From an uncultured Roseiflexaceae bacterium (GTDB lineage Bacteria; Chloroflexota; Chloroflexia; Chloroflexales; Roseiflexaceae), in contig CALKHR010000049.1 in assembly GCA_937988885.1 (NCBI GenBank), positions 15,844 to 79,843 on the forward strand: 64,000 nucleotides of DNA. The letters are read 5' to 3'. Numbering within the stretch: position 1 is the stretch's first letter; each line of letters begins with the position of its first letter. The notes beneath the pieces were generated by a model. The model saw nothing but the letters and a program-made list of their open reading frames with translations. It was not told the DNA's origin and searched no databases. Shown here piece by piece: positions 53,669 to 62,826 of this stretch. The position numbers and the translations under genes are program-made.

Positions 53669-54670
53669 ATGAAACCAGTTCTTGAAGTGGTTGACCTGCA
53701 GGTCAGCTATTATACCGATGCCGGGCGCGCCCGCGCGCTCGATGGCGTGAATCTGACGCTCTACCCCGGTGAGAAACTTGGCTTGGTCGGTGAATCTGGC
53801 TCGGGCAAGAGTACAATGGCCTTGGCGATGATGCGAATGATCAAGCCACCCGGGCGCATCGAGGGCGGCAAGGTGATCGTCGGCGGCACGAACCTGACCG
53901 AGCTCTCCGAGGAAGGTATGCTCAAGGCCCGCTTGAGCAAAATCGCCTATATTCCTCAAGGCGCGATGAACTCGCTGAATCCGGTGTTGCGGATCGGTCG
54001 CCAGATGATTGACGCGATTAAGGCGCATGAGCCGAAGATGCCGAAATCCGAGATGGAGGAACGCAGCATCGAAGCGCTTAACTCGGTCGATCTGAAGGCT
54101 TCGGTCTTCCACATGTATCCCCACGAGTTGAGCGGCGGTATGAAGCAGCGCGTCTGCATCGCGATTGGTATCCTGCTCAAGCCACAGGTGATTATCGCCG
54201 ACGAGCCGACCAGCGCACTCGATGTGGTGACGCAACGCCAGGTGATGGAGACGATCGATCACGTGCAGGAGCAGATCGGCGCAGCGGTGATCCTGATCGG
54301 CCACGATATGGGCCTGATGGCGCAGTTCGTCGATAAAGTGGCGGTGATGTACGCTGGGCGTTTGGCCGAGGTCAGCCCAGTGCGCGATATGTTCCTCGAT
54401 CCCAAGCATCCCTATGCCCAGGCGTTGATCAATAGCTTGCCGAGCCTCGAAAATAAAGGCGTCTTTCAGGGTATCCCCGGCTTGGCCCCCGCGCTTCTGC
54501 GGTTGCCGAGCGGCTGCGCGTTTCATCCGCGCTGCGCCCAAGCGATGGACATCTGCAAGATCGAGCGGCCTGAGTTGATCCATATGGGCGGGCGTGAGGT
54601 CGCATGTCACCTGTATACGTCGGAGGCGCCGGAGCGTATCGCACTCGAAACCGCTGATCGTTCTGAGTAA
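53669..54670 (+). CDS. ABC transporter ATP-binding protein, OppD/DppD type
   Basis: A 333-residue ATPase. Walker A GESGSGKST, Q-loop region, signature HELSGGMKQR, Walker B QVIIADEPTSALD and the switch His in LIGHDMG are all present. The C-terminal extension has the Cys-rich GCAFHPRC motif typical of the oligopeptide group, which can bind a metal or cluster. The ATG at 53669 is preferred (AGAGG upstream); the frame extends to 53609. It energises the importer together with the next gene. Confidence 0.93.
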   Translation: MKPVLEVVDLQVSYYTDAGRARALDGVNLTLYPGEKLGLVGESGSGKSTMALAMMRMIKPPGRIEGGKVIVGGTNLTELSEEGMLKARLSKIAYIPQGAMNSLNPVLRIGRQMIDAIKAHEPKMPKSEMEERSIEALNSVDLKASVFHMYPHELSGGMKQRVCIAIGILLKPQVIIADEPTSALDVVTQRQVMETIDHVQEQIGAAVILIGHDMGLMAQFVDKVAVMYAGRLAEVSPVRDMFLDPKHPYAQALINSLPSLENKGVFQGIPGLAPALLRLPSGCAFHPRCAQAMDICKIERPELIHMGGREVACHLYTSEAPERIALETADRSE

Positions 54671-54755
54671 GCGACGTTCTTGTCTTGATAGCATGACGGG
54701 TTTCGTGCGCTACTCTTGGCTTAGTTGATACGAACCCGCTTCAGAAGGCAATCAT

Positions 54756-55766
54756 ATGGCCGAACTACTCGAATTCCAGAATGTCACCAAAGTCTATTCA
54801 CGCGGTGTGTTGACGAAAACGTCGACCACTGCGCTGAATAATGTGTCGTTCAAGTTGTCCGAGGACGAACCAACGATTATGACGGTCGCGGGCGAGAGCG
54901 GTAGCGGTAAAACGACGTTGGCGATGCTGATGCTGGGCTTTATCAAGCCTTCCTCTGGCCGCATTCTGTATCGGGGCAAGGATATTAACGCGCTGCGCGG
55001 TGAGGAGCGTTTAACGTTCCGCCGTGAGGTGCAGGCGGTGTTCCAAGACCCGTTCGCGGTGTTCAACCCGTTCTACACGGTCGATCACTTGCTCTCGGTG
55101 CCGATCGCGAAGTTCAAGCTGGCGCGCTCCAAGGCCGAGGCTTACGAGAAGATGGTCGAGGCGCTGACGGCTGTCGGTCTGCGGGCCGAAGATGTGCTTG
55201 GCCGCTTCCCGCACCAACTCTCCGGTGGGCAGCGTCAACGCATCAACGTTGCCCGCGCGCTGGTGCTGCGCCCGCGCCTGCTGGTCGCCGATGAGCCCGT
55301 CTCGATGGTCGATGCCTCGTTGCGAGCGAATATCCTCGAAACGCTGCGCAGCCTGCAGCGCAACTACGGCGTCTCAATCATCTACATCACGCACGACCTG
55401 ACGACCGCGTACCATATCGCGAAGTCGATTATGGTGCTGTATCGCGGCTCGGTGATGGAGGCCGGCGATGTGGATACGGTGATCAAGCAGCCGCAGCATC
55501 CCTACACGCGCTTGCTGATCGATTCGATTCCCTGGCCCGATATCAACCGCCGTTGGGGCGAGACCGAGATCAAGGCGAAGGAATCCGAGATCAACGATCA
55601 TGGCACTGGCTGTAAGTTCCAAGCTCGCTGCCCGTTTGCCATGGAACAATGCGCGGTGCCGCCGCCGTTGTTCCGCATTCACGACCATCAAGCAGCCTCG
55701 TGCTACCTGCACGAACAACACCCTCAGATCGCCTCGGAACAGTTGTCTGAGTTGATGCCTGCTTAA
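54756..55766 (+). CDS. ABC transporter ATP-binding protein, OppF/DppF type
   Basis: A 336-residue ATPase, partner of the preceding one. Walker A GESGSGKTT, signature HQLSGGQRQR, Walker B RLLVADEPVSMVD and switch His YITHDLT are complete; the C-terminal GCKFQARCPFA motif is present. AGAAGG precedes the ATG. It ends the transporter set of five genes (binding protein, two permeases, two ATPases). A long hairpin follows before the regulator. Confidence 0.93.
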   Translation: MAELLEFQNVTKVYSRGVLTKTSTTALNNVSFKLSEDEPTIMTVAGESGSGKTTLAMLMLGFIKPSSGRILYRGKDINALRGEERLTFRREVQAVFQDPFAVFNPFYTVDHLLSVPIAKFKLARSKAEAYEKMVEALTAVGLRAEDVLGRFPHQLSGGQRQRINVARALVLRPRLLVADEPVSMVDASLRANILETLRSLQRNYGVSIIYITHDLTTAYHIAKSIMVLYRGSVMEAGDVDTVIKQPQHPYTRLLIDSIPWPDINRRWGETEIKAKESEINDHGTGCKFQARCPFAMEQCAVPPPLFRIHDHQAASCYLHEQHPQIASEQLSELMPA

Positions 55767-55778
55767 ACGCGGCATCCC

Positions 55779-55826
55779 AAGCGCCAAACGAACAATGGGT
55801 TTCGGCTCGCTGCTCGTTTGGCGCTT
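55779..55826 (+). terminator. stem-loop after the ABC transporter genes
   Basis: A 13-bp perfect stem AAGCGCCAAACGA/TCGTTTGGCGCTT with a 22-base loop, 12 bases after the stop codon. There is no clear T run. Confidence 0.5.
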
Positions 55827-55856
55827 CACCATCTTCCAATGTTCTCCAACGCTTGT

Positions 55857-55875
55857 AACTGGTATCATACCAGTT
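55857..55875. promoter_or_regulatory. operator palindrome O1 of the GntR-LacI regulator
   Basis: AACTGGTATCATACCAGTT is a perfect 9-bp inverted repeat around one central base. It lies about 85 bases upstream of the -35 box of the regulator promoter and shares the core GGTATCATACC with O2. Confidence 0.7.
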
Positions 55876-55957
55876 ACTTATTTGCGTCCTTCGAAGCGTT
55901 ATCCTGACAACGTGTTGATATGCTGTTTTGGGCATGGTGTTCAATTAAAATTGGTTC

Positions 55958-55986
55958 TTGACAGGTGATTGGCTATTCGCTATAAT
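55958..55986 (+). promoter_or_regulatory. consensus promoter of the regulator gene
   Basis: TTGACA (55958-55963), 17-base spacer, TATAAT (55981-55986): a perfect match to the sigma-70 consensus. Such a strong promoter is typical of a repressed, autoregulated gene. Start near 55993. Confidence 0.85.
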
Positions 55987-56003
55987 CGTTGGCACTGTAG
56001 ACC

Positions 56004-56014
56004 GGTATCATACC
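56004..56014. promoter_or_regulatory. operator palindrome O2 of the GntR-LacI regulator
   Basis: GGTATCATACC lies just downstream of the predicted transcription start, where a bound repressor would block the promoter at 55958-55986. With O1 at 55857-55875 it would allow DNA looping (centre distance 143 bases). Confidence 0.75.
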
Positions 56015-56027
56015 AGAGTGTGCTGGC

Positions 56028-57116
56028 ATGGCCTCCAAAACTGTTCATCGTACCCAAGAGCTTGTGCAGTCGTTGCAGTCCATGATTGAGCAGGGCACCT
56101 ATGCCCCTGGCGATCCCATCCCCTCTGAACGCGAGCTGTCGCGTGTACAAGGCGTATCACGTACCACTGTTCGCCGTGCCATCCAGCAACTCGTCGATAA
56201 AGGTGTGTTGTACCGTGTTCCTGGCTCGGGCACGTATGTCGGTTCTGGTCCCATCCGCGCGGCCCGTTCTGGGCATGCCAGCATTGGCGTGCTGCTCCCC
56301 ACGTTGGCCAATCCGTATTTCGGTGAATTAGTCACAGCGATCGAGCGTGAATGCCGCAGCGAGGGCTTCCAGTTGCTGTTGGGTCAAACCGAGATGCCGG
56401 GCCATAGCATCACGCCGTATTTGGAGCGCTACGCCGAGAATCCGGCGGTGCAGGGCGTGATCTCGGTGGCCTCCGGCGGCGAGACGTTCCCCGGCCCGTA
56501 CGAGGTGTTGCAGCGCGCTGGTAAGCCGTTGCTGTTTGTGGTGCGCCATCCCGAGGCGGTCAATGCCGATGCGGTGGCTACCGACCATATCGGTGGCGCT
56601 CGTGATTTGATGCGCTATTTGATCGGGTTGGGTCACCGCCGAATCGCCTACGTCGGCTCGGCCCGCGCCCATACGCCGCGCCACTTCCAGGGGTATCTGC
56701 AGGGGCTGCGCGAGGCTGGTCTGCCCGAGGACCCCGAGCTACAGGTGATGGCCTTCGGCGATCAACTCGATCAGGTCGGCGAGGCAGGTGTGCGCATGTT
56801 GTTGGAGCGCCAAGTCGATTTCACCGCGATCTTCGCTCAGATCGATTTTATTGCGATTGGCGTATTGCGGGCGTTGCGCTCGTACGGCATTCGCGTGCCT
56901 GAGCAGGTCTCCGTGGTGGGGTTCGACAATATCCCCAGCGCCGAGCATCTGCATCCGCCGTTGACCACGGTTGATCATACCGTTTCGGAGATCGGGCGGC
57001 TCGCGGTTATGCTGCTGCAAGATCGCATGTCGAAGCGCTACGATGGTCCGGCGCGGCAGGTGATCATTCAGCCGCGTTTGGTGATCCGTCAATCGTGCGG
57101 GCCTAGCCCACGCTAA
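56028..57116 (+). CDS. GntR-LacI hybrid transcriptional regulator
   Basis: A 362-residue regulator with a GntR winged helix (residues about 8-75; PIPSERELSRVQGVSRTTVRRAIQQLVDKGVLYRVPGSGTYV) joined to a LacI-type periplasmic-binding-protein domain (about 85-355; IGVLLPTLANPYFGELVTAIERE, RDLMRYLIGLGHRRIAYVGS, SVVGFDNIPSAEHLHPPLTTVDH). This AraR-like arrangement senses a sugar or sugar acid. ATG at 56028 has no strong Shine-Dalgarno. It stands between the transporter and the catabolic genes, behind a consensus promoter with operators, so it most likely controls both sets and itself. Confidence 0.93.
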   Translation: MASKTVHRTQELVQSLQSMIEQGTYAPGDPIPSERELSRVQGVSRTTVRRAIQQLVDKGVLYRVPGSGTYVGSGPIRAARSGHASIGVLLPTLANPYFGELVTAIERECRSEGFQLLLGQTEMPGHSITPYLERYAENPAVQGVISVASGGETFPGPYEVLQRAGKPLLFVVRHPEAVNADAVATDHIGGARDLMRYLIGLGHRRIAYVGSARAHTPRHFQGYLQGLREAGLPEDPELQVMAFGDQLDQVGEAGVRMLLERQVDFTAIFAQIDFIAIGVLRALRSYGIRVPEQVSVVGFDNIPSAEHLHPPLTTVDHTVSEIGRLAVMLLQDRMSKRYDGPARQVIIQPRLVIRQSCGPSPR

Positions 57117-57370
57117 CGCTTTCGGGTTCCTATTGTCTCACTGTTGAGGAGCTGATCGATGACCGATACCTCATCTCTTTTCCCTTTAGCATCGGTTCTA
57201 TGCGGCCCTCGACTGACAGTCTGACCGCTCTGGCGCGGGTGTGTGCGCCTGCGAGCGGCAGGGTTTTGGTCGGGCGCGCTGGCCGATCCCTTCCCCACAA
57301 AGCGCGTACTGGTTGGAGAGGCGTTCGCTCCGTTTGTGTATCGCACATTGTTGTGCAATAGGAAGATGCC

Positions 57371-58345
57371 ATGATCAAACTAGCCGAAGTGCTGCCAACG
57401 ACCCCTTCGCCGCTGTGGAAACTGGCGAAACAGGCCGGAATCGATTATGTGGTGGGTGGGCTCCCGTTCGACGATCGCTTGAATGGCAGCGATGCACCGT
57501 GGGATTATCTGCCGCTGTTGCGCACGAAGCAGGCCTATGAGAACGCTGGTTTTCAGGAAATGGTGATCGAATCGCGCCCACCGCTGAACTTGGCGAAGCG
57601 CGGTCTGCCCGGTCGCGATGAGGAGATCGCCACAGTCTGCACGCTGATCGAGAATATGGGCCGCTTAGGTATTCCGGTGTGGTGCTACGAGTGGATGGCC
57701 GATTTCAACTGGTTGCGGACCAGCACCAACACGCCTTCGCGCGGCGACTCGTTGGTGACGAGCTTCGATTATGCGCTGCTGAAGGACGCGCCGCCAACCG
57801 AACTCGGCCCGATCAGCGAGGAACAACTGTGGGAGAACCTGGAGTATTTCTTGCGCAAGGTGATCCCGGTGGCCGAGAAGGCGAATGTGAAGCTGGCGAT
57901 GCACCCCGACGATCCACCGCTCTCCCCCATCCGCGGCGTGGCCCGTATTATGAGCAGCGTCGAGAACTTCCAGCGCTTGATCGATATGATCCCCAGTCCG
58001 ATGAACGGCATCACGATGTGCCAGGGCAATTTTACGCTGATGACCGATGATCTGCCCAGTGTGATCCGGCACTTTGGGCGGCAGAACAAGATTTTCTTCG
58101 TGCACTTCCGCGATGTGCGTGGCACGCGCGAGAAGTTCGAGGAGACGTGGCACGACGACGGCAAGACCGATATGCTGGCCTGTATGAAGGCCTACAAGGA
58201 GATCGGTTTCGACGGCGTGCTGCGCCCCGATCATGTGCCGACCGTCGAGGGCGATAGCAACACCAACGCTGGTTATTCGTCGTTCGGTCGGTTGTACGCG
58301 ATCGGCTACATTCGCGGCCTACGCGAGGCTGTCTACGCCGAGTAG
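57371..58345 (+). CDS. uxuA: D-mannonate dehydratase
   Basis: A 324-residue TIM-barrel enzyme of the UxuA family that dehydrates D-mannonate to 2-keto-3-deoxy-D-gluconate, in glucuronate catabolism. Motifs: [34 protein letters not shown] and [10 protein letters not shown], which contain the metal ligands Cys, His and Asp. Length is about 10% shorter than the E. coli protein, as in many Gram-positive relatives. AGGAAG is 6 bases upstream of the ATG. It is the first gene of the catabolic run after the regulator, 254 bases downstream of it. Confidence 0.93.
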   Translation: MIKLAEVLPTTPSPLWKLAKQAGIDYVVGGLPFDDRLNGSDAPWDYLPLLRTKQAYENAGFQEMVIESRPPLNLAKRGLPGRDEEIATVCTLIENMGRLGIPVWCYEWMADFNWLRTSTNTPSRGDSLVTSFDYALLKDAPPTELGPISEEQLWENLEYFLRKVIPVAEKANVKLAMHPDDPPLSPIRGVARIMSSVENFQRLIDMIPSPMNGITMCQGNFTLMTDDLPSVIRHFGRQNKIFFVHFRDVRGTREKFEETWHDDGKTDMLACMKAYKEIGFDGVLRPDHVPTVEGDSNTNAGYSSFGRLYAIGYIRGLREAVYAE

Positions 58346-58410
58346 CGGTCGGGTGGGCTGGGTGTTTGTTTTGCGTTGTCTCTGTGTGAAGTTGAAGAAG
58401 GCATCATCCT

Positions 58411-59244
58411 ATGCGAATTGCAATCACTGGTGGCAGCGGTCGAGTTGGGCGTGCCGTGATCGCGCTGGCGATCGAGCAGGGGCACGAGGTGGTCAGTATT
58501 GATCGGGTTGAGCCAGAGCCTGGTACGTTGCCTGAGGGTGTGACCGTTGTCCAAGCCAACATTACCGATTACGCTGCCTTTGAGGCTGCGATGCAAGGGT
58601 GCGATGCGCTCATCCACTTAGCGGCGTACCCTTCGCCTGGCGGGCATCCCGATTACGAGGTGCATAACAACAATGTGGTGGGCAGCTACAACGCGCTGAG
58701 CGCAGCGGCCCGCCTCGGTATCAAACGGGTCTGTCAGGCGTCGAGCATCAACGCGGTGGGCGCGGTCTACAGCCGCAAGCCGCGCTACGACTACTTCCCG
58801 CTCGATGAGCAGCACCCGACCTACAACGAGGATCCCTACAGTTTATCGAAATGGATCTGCGAGGCGCAGGCCGATTCGTTCGCGCGGCGCTACGAGGATA
58901 TGGTGATCGCCAGCATGCGCTTCCACTGGGTGGTGCCGAGCCGCGAGGTGGCTACGCAATACAGTTCGCAGATGAGCGAGGGCGCGATCAAGCATTTGTG
59001 GGCGTACACCAACAGTTTGGCGGCTGCGCACGCCTGTCTGCTCTCGCTGACAGCCGATTTCCGTGGCCACGAGGTCTTCTTCCTGACAGGCCCCGATACC
59101 GTGTACGATACGCCATCGCTCGAATTGGCGCAGCAGTATTACCCCGAAGTGCCCATTCGTGGCGATTTAAGCGGCAACCGTAGCTTTTTCGATTGCAGTA
59201 AGGCCGAGCGCCTACTGGGTTGGAAGCACGAGTATTATACGTAG
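58411..59244 (+). CDS. NAD-dependent sugar (uronate?) dehydrogenase, copy 1
   Basis: A 277-residue extended SDR. The cofactor loop is TGGSGRVG, the active site has SSINAVG and YSLSK (Tyr-x3-Lys), and the acidic residue after strand 2 (VVSIDRVE) favours NAD. The overall size and the motif HLAAYPS---PDYEVHNNNVVGSYNAL resemble uronate dehydrogenase, which makes aldaro-lactones. Epimerase activity is the alternative. A near-identical paralogue follows 70 bases downstream. Confidence 0.8.
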   Translation: MRIAITGGSGRVGRAVIALAIEQGHEVVSIDRVEPEPGTLPEGVTVVQANITDYAAFEAAMQGCDALIHLAAYPSPGGHPDYEVHNNNVVGSYNALSAAARLGIKRVCQASSINAVGAVYSRKPRYDYFPLDEQHPTYNEDPYSLSKWICEAQADSFARRYEDMVIASMRFHWVVPSREVATQYSSQMSEGAIKHLWAYTNSLAAAHACLLSLTADFRGHEVFFLTGPDTVYDTPSLELAQQYYPEVPIRGDLSGNRSFFDCSKAERLLGWKHEYYT

Positions 59245-59314
59245 GGCGAGGCGGGGTGCCGTTCGCCGAGCCAACATTCTTCTCTTTCGTCGCTTCATGT
59301 AAGGTTAGGACACC

Positions 59315-60145
59315 ATGCGAATCGCGTTAACTGGAGGAAGCGGTCTGGTGGGCCGCGAGATTATCAAGGTGGCTGGCGAGCAGGGTCACACGGTGGTGAG
59401 TATCGACCGGGTGGAGCCGCGCGAGCCGTTGCCCGCGCATGCCAGTTTTCGGCTGGCGAGCATTACCGATTATGCCGCGTTTGAGGCGGCAATGCAGGGC
59501 TGTGATGCGCTCATTCATATGGCGGCGTACCCCACGCCGCTGGAGCATCCCGATTACGAGGTGCACAACAACAATGTGGTGGGCAGCTACAACGCGCTGA
59601 GCGCGGCGGCTCGCCTGGGCATCAAGCGGGTGTGCCAGGCGTCGAGCGTGAACGCGATCGGCTTGGCCTACAGCCGCAAGCAGCGCTTCGACTACTTCCC
59701 GCTTGATGAGCAGCACCCCACCTACAACGAGGACCCGTACAGCTTATCGAAGTGGATCTGCGAGGCGCAGGCTGATTCGTTCGCGCGGCGCTACGAGGAT
59801 ATGGTGATCGCCAGCATGCGCTTTCACTGGGTCACAACCGACGACGAAGTTTTCTCCAGGAGCGATGAGCAGGCCGTGGAGGAGGGCATCACGGTGCTGT
59901 GGAGCTACACCAACATCACCTCCGCCGCCAATGCCTGTTTACTCTCGCTGACAGCCGATTTCAGCGGTCACGAGGTGTTCTTCATCACGGCTCCCGAAGT
60001 GGTGTGCAATGTGCCTTCGCGCGAACTGGCCGCCCGCTATTATCCCGATGCCGAGATTCGTGGGCCATTCGCGGGCAAGCAGAGCTTCTACGACTGCTCG
60101 AAGGCCGAGCGCATTTTGGGCTGGCGTCACGACGATTATCGCTAA
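59315..60145 (+). CDS. NAD-dependent sugar (uronate?) dehydrogenase, copy 2
   Basis: A 276-residue paralogue of the preceding SDR, with TGGSGLVG, SSVNAIG and YSLSK. Blocks of the two genes (for example 58650-58920 and 59550-59820) are almost the same at DNA level while the ends differ, which implies a fairly recent duplication or gene conversion. The substrate-side residues between positions 165 and 190 differ, including an insertion of a DDEVFSRSDEQ-like stretch here, so the copies may have different specificity. A G+C-rich hairpin (60154-60177) follows. Confidence 0.8.
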   Translation: MRIALTGGSGLVGREIIKVAGEQGHTVVSIDRVEPREPLPAHASFRLASITDYAAFEAAMQGCDALIHMAAYPTPLEHPDYEVHNNNVVGSYNALSAAARLGIKRVCQASSVNAIGLAYSRKQRFDYFPLDEQHPTYNEDPYSLSKWICEAQADSFARRYEDMVIASMRFHWVTTDDEVFSRSDEQAVEEGITVLWSYTNITSAANACLLSLTADFSGHEVFFITAPEVVCNVPSRELAARYYPDAEIRGPFAGKQSFYDCSKAERILGWRHDDYR

Positions 60146-60153
60146 ACGTGGTT

Positions 60154-60177
60154 GCGGGTCACCGCGCGGTGGCCCGC
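60154..60177 (+). terminator. G+C-rich intercistronic hairpin
   Basis: A 10-bp stem GCGGGTCACC/GGTGGCCCGC (one G-U) with a 4-base loop between the dehydrogenase copy 2 and the RraA-family gene. No T run, so an mRNA-stability role is more likely than termination. Confidence 0.4.
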
Positions 60178-60211
60178 TGAAGAGTCGATTAGTAGTGGAG
60201 CAAACGAGGCC

Positions 60212-61033
60212 ATGCGGATACAGCCCTCTCGTGAAGATATGATCGCCATCACCGCTGCGTACACCGGCGAGCGATTCGAGGATGGCCGCCCGCGCGTTTC
60301 CGACGATTTGATCGAGCGGATGAAGCTCGTGACCACCGAGGAAGCCTGGGGCGTGCTGCGCAGGCACGGCTACAACCACCAATTCGTGGGGAATTGGATC
60401 GAGACGCATCCCGGCAAGATCACGGTCGGTCGGGCGGTGACTGCGCAGTTTGTGCCGCATCGCCCCGATTTCCACGAGGCCATTCAGCAGTGCGGCCTGA
60501 CCGAAGGGCGCTCGAGCATCGGCGGCCAGAACTCGTGGGTGATCGAGACACTGCAACTGAACGACGTGATGGTGGTCGATATTTTTGGCAAGGTCAAGGA
60601 CGGCACGGTTATCGGCGATAACCTCGGCACGGCGGTGCGCACCCGCACCCGCGCCGGGGCCGTGATCGATGGTGGTATCCGCGATTATCAGGGGCTTGTG
60701 CGGCTGGAAGATGTGAACTTCTACGTGCGTGGCCTCGACCCGACAGCGATCGCCGATGTGACGCTGGCGGGCTTGAACATCCCGATCCGCATCGGCGAGG
60801 TGACGGTGTTGCCGGGCGATGTGGTATTGGGCACGCCAACTGGTGTGATCTTCATTCCTGCGCATCTGGCGGAGGAAGTGGTGGCGCGAAGCGAGGATAT
60901 TCGGGTGCGCGACGAATTCGGCAAGTTGCGCATCTCGCAGGGCCGCTACACCAGTGGCGAGATCGACGTACACGTGTGGCGCGACGATATTGAGGCCGAT
61001 TTCCAGGCTTGGCGACTTGCTCGGAACTCGTAG
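60212..61033 (+). CDS. RraA/HMG-aldolase family protein
   Basis: A 273-residue protein. The core (about residues 70-235) is the RraA fold shared with 4-hydroxy-4-methyl-2-oxoglutarate aldolase; GDNLGTA and the active-site VIDGGIRDYQGL (Arg-Asp pair) are intact, as is the GDVVLGTPTGVIFIPAHLAEEV segment. An N-terminal extension of about 50 residues is longer than usual. In this position an aldolase or decarboxylase acting on a keto acid is more likely than RNase E regulation. The ATG at 60212 lies near a GGAG/GAGG region; the frame extends to 60152. Confidence 0.8.
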   Translation: MRIQPSREDMIAITAAYTGERFEDGRPRVSDDLIERMKLVTTEEAWGVLRRHGYNHQFVGNWIETHPGKITVGRAVTAQFVPHRPDFHEAIQQCGLTEGRSSIGGQNSWVIETLQLNDVMVVDIFGKVKDGTVIGDNLGTAVRTRTRAGAVIDGGIRDYQGLVRLEDVNFYVRGLDPTAIADVTLAGLNIPIRIGEVTVLPGDVVLGTPTGVIFIPAHLAEEVVARSEDIRVRDEFGKLRISQGRYTSGEIDVHVWRDDIEADFQAWRLARNS

Positions 61034-61048
61034 GTGCATAACAGCCAG

Positions 61049-61082
61049 TTGGGAGTGGCGATGACCGCTCCCAACCTATTTT
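61049..61082 (+). terminator. intrinsic terminator after the RraA-family gene
   Basis: A 10-bp stem TTGGGAGTGG/CCGCTCCCAA (one G-U) with a 6-base loop is followed by CCTATTTT. It lies just before the next gene's ribosome-binding site and so may reduce, rather than stop, transcription. Confidence 0.55.
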
Positions 61083-61107
61083 CGTGTGTTAAGGAGGAGA
61101 TTCTACT

Positions 61108-62427
61108 ATGTCGAATAACGATTCCCCGCGCCCCGAGGATCAGATTCGCACAGCATCGCGCCCAAGCGAGCTGAAAATCACCGACATGCGCACGGCCACG
61201 GTTGGCTGGAACCGCTGGCACTTCACGATTATTCGGATCGACACGAATCAGGGCATTAGCGGCTACGGCGAGGTGCGCGACTTCGCGAGCAAGTACTACG
61301 CGCTGATGCTGAAGAGCCGCCTGCTGGGTGAGAATCCCTGCAATGTCGACCGGCTGTTCCGCAAGATCAAGCAGTTCGGCCATCATGGACGCCAGGCTGG
61401 TGGCGTGTGTGCCGTCGAAATGGCGCTGATGGACTTGGCCGGCAAAGCCTACGGCGTCCCGGCGTATATGCTGGCGGGTGGCAAGTTCCGCGACCGTATT
61501 CGCATGTACTGCGACACGCCCAACGAGCCGACTGGCGTTGAGATGGGCAAGAAGTTGAAGGAGCGCTTGGACGCCGGATTCACTATGCTGAAGATGGATG
61601 TTGGCGTGCAGCCGCTGATCGGTCAGCCGGGCATGCTCACCTGGCCGAAGGGCATGCTGCCCAGCGATAGCCCCGATCAGGTCGATAAGATGCTGAACAT
61701 CCATCAGTTGCAGCATCCGTTCACGCATGTGCGCATCACGCCTAAGGGCCTCGACGCGATCTGCCAGTACGTCTCGGATGTGCGCGACACGGTCGGCTAC
61801 GAAGTGCCGATCGCAGCCGATCACTTCGGGCATATCGGCATCGATGATTGTATTCGGCTTGGCCAAGCCCTGGAGCCGTTCAACCTGGCGTGGCTGGAGG
61901 ATCTGGTGCCCTGGCAGTACGTTGACAAGTGGGTGCAACTCGAGCGCTCGCTGAACACGCCCGTCTGCACTGGCGAGGACATCTACCTGGCCGAGAACTT
62001 CCGCCCGCTGATCGAGGCGCGCGCTGTCAACGTTATCCACCCCGACCTTGCGACGAGCGGCGGTATCCTCGAAACCAAGAAGATCGGCGATCTGGCGCAG
62101 GAGCACGGCATCAGCATGGCGATGCACATGGCTGGTACGCCGATCAGCACGATGGCGAGCGTCCACTGCGCCGCCGCGACCGAGAACTTCATCGCGCTGG
62201 AGCACCACTTCACCGAGATCCCGTACTGGAGCGATTTCATCAGCATCAACGGCGAGACCAAGCCGATCATCCAGAACGGCTATATCACCGTGCCGGATGG
62301 CCCGGGCCTCGGCTTCGAGGTCAACGAGGAGGTGATCAAGGAGCACCTGGTGGAGTGGGATCAGGGCTTCTTCGAGCCAACCCCCGAGTGGGATCGCGCG
62401 CCCAGCCACGATCGTCTGTGGTCGTAG
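61108..62427 (+). CDS. enolase-superfamily dehydratase (mandelate racemase subgroup)
   Basis: A 439-residue enzyme with a capping domain (about residues 20-160) and a barrel. Ligands and catalytic residues are suggested by MLKMDVG (Lys-x-Asp type), AADHFG, WLEDLVPW and CTGEDI, with MAMHMAGTPISTMAS late in the barrel. These differ from the DgoD and ManD patterns, so the substrate is another acid sugar. A very strong ribosome-binding site (AAGGAGGAG) lies before the ATG. No close function can be named; a dehydratase of an aldonate or aldarate is the best guess. Confidence 0.8.
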   Translation: MSNNDSPRPEDQIRTASRPSELKITDMRTATVGWNRWHFTIIRIDTNQGISGYGEVRDFASKYYALMLKSRLLGENPCNVDRLFRKIKQFGHHGRQAGGVCAVEMALMDLAGKAYGVPAYMLAGGKFRDRIRMYCDTPNEPTGVEMGKKLKERLDAGFTMLKMDVGVQPLIGQPGMLTWPKGMLPSDSPDQVDKMLNIHQLQHPFTHVRITPKGLDAICQYVSDVRDTVGYEVPIAADHFGHIGIDDCIRLGQALEPFNLAWLEDLVPWQYVDKWVQLERSLNTPVCTGEDIYLAENFRPLIEARAVNVIHPDLATSGGILETKKIGDLAQEHGISMAMHMAGTPISTMASVHCAAATENFIALEHHFTEIPYWSDFISINGETKPIIQNGYITVPDGPGLGFEVNEEVIKEHLVEWDQGFFEPTPEWDRAPSHDRLWS

Positions 62428-62672
62428 GATCAGGTTTTTTAATCCACAGATTTCACAGATGTGCCGTTAGGTGAGCATACTGCCTGGCTCGATCCATTCA
62501 ATGGCTAGTTTCTGAGAAACGAGTGCGTCGCCTGATGTGAGGGATCGCTCAATGTACCAACGACGAGCCACAATGGAGCACATTGCAATACTTTGCCGAC
62601 CTGTCAGGTGCTGTTTGAGGCGTTCTAATGCGATAAAACGCATCTGACAGGTTAAAACCAATGTTGTTCATT

Positions 62673-62713
62673 GTCATTCCGAATGAGTGCGCAGCACGAA
62701 ATGAGGAATCTCG
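62673..62713 (+). repeat. 41-base direct repeat, copy 1
   Basis: Unit beginning GTCATTCCGAATGAGTGCGC. It differs from copy 2 at six positions. It belongs to a type of dispersed repeat that often occurs in Chloroflexota intergenic DNA (recalled, not checked). Confidence 0.7.
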
Positions 62714-62785
62714 TCGTTCTCTATTGTATTCCACACAGATATCTCTCACTTCGTTCGAGATGACAGTGTTTTTCGATGGTTTAGA

Positions 62786-62826
62786 GTCATTCTGAACGAG
62801 TGCGTAGCACGAAGTGAAGAATCTCG
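62786..62826 (+). repeat. 41-base direct repeat, copy 2
   Basis: Unit beginning GTCATTCTGAACGAGTGCGT, 113 bases after copy 1, same orientation. Confidence 0.7.
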
